The notes under the pieces: model-generated
What the model saw: the letters and a program-made list of their open reading frames with translations, nothing else
Databases searched by the model: none
Told to the model about the DNA's origin: nothing
Program-made: the position numbers and the translations under genes
Shown here: in pieces, positions 43,364-64,000 of the stretch
Numbering within the stretch: the first letter of the stretch is position 1
Layout: each line of letters opens with the position of its first letter
From: Pseudomonas fluorescens
GTDB taxonomy: Bacteria; Pseudomonadota; Gammaproteobacteria; Pseudomonadales; Pseudomonadaceae
Length of the DNA: 64,000 bases
Reading direction: 5' to 3'
NCBI RefSeq assembly: GCF_902497855.1
Contig: NZ_CABVHU010000019.1
Coordinates: 62,001 to 126,000 of the forward strand

Positions 43364-64000
<20,637 letters not shown>

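Overview
The window is chromosomal DNA of a fluorescent pseudomonad, most likely the Pseudomonas fluorescens group. This rests on the smc-zipA-ligA and ffs/dnaX-ybaB housekeeping blocks, the many REP-type palindromes (GTGGGAGCGAGC/TAGGAGCCGGCTTGCC), a pyoverdine-type peptide synthetase locus and a quinohemoprotein amine dehydrogenase cluster. GC content is high, except for an AT-rich patch near 16.85-18.3 kb.

Layout. 0-8.1 kb: purine catabolism. An xdhA-xdhB-xdhC-guaD operon on the minus strand is bracketed by two GntR/FCD regulators, with a pair of TGAC-N6-GTCA dyads in the control region. 8.1-15.2 kb: smc, zipA and ligA. 15.2-21.9 kb: a HExxH metallopeptidase-like protein, an AT-rich orphan gene, a decayed copy of an XRE regulator, the SRP RNA gene, the intact XRE regulator, a PAS-GGDEF-EAL protein with a degenerate EAL core, and a periplasmic solute-binding protein. 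22-24.5 kb: dnaX and ybaB. 24.8-32.1 kb: an aldehyde dehydrogenase, two small genes, and qhpA-qhpD-qhpC-qhpB, which encode an amine dehydrogenase with a CTQ cofactor. Together they would oxidise primary amines to aldehydes and then acids. 32.2-36.2 kb: an LprI-like protein, an SRPBCC protein, two tandem RsmX-like sRNAs, an isonitrile hydratase divergent from a DJ-1/AraC regulator, a hydrolase gene remnant and a small unknown gene. 36.4-42.1 kb: a GH15 glucoamylase and an SDR, a fused IPP isomerase-terpene synthase, and an MFS exporter. 42.3-64 kb: a type II thioesterase (pvdG-like) and two very large NRPS genes, the second running off the window.

The NRPS genes read C-A-T-E/C-A-T/C-A-T, then C-A-T-E/C-A-T/C-A(partial). 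By eye, the specificity codes suggest D-Ala, Lys, Thr, D-Ser, an uncertain basic residue (hydroxyornithine-like), then a module cut by the window end. This fits a pyoverdine peptide chain. Both the thioesterase and the first NRPS have PvdS-box-like promoters.

The most unusual items are: (1) a 92-bp REP doublet inserted in frame inside the epimerization domain of the second NRPS; (2) an isopentenyl-diphosphate isomerase fused to a methylisoborneol-synthase-like terpene cyclase with no methyltransferase beside it; (3) tandem RsmX-like sRNAs separated by a REP doublet; and (4) an amine dehydrogenase cluster lacking its usual protease, exporter and hydroxylase neighbours.
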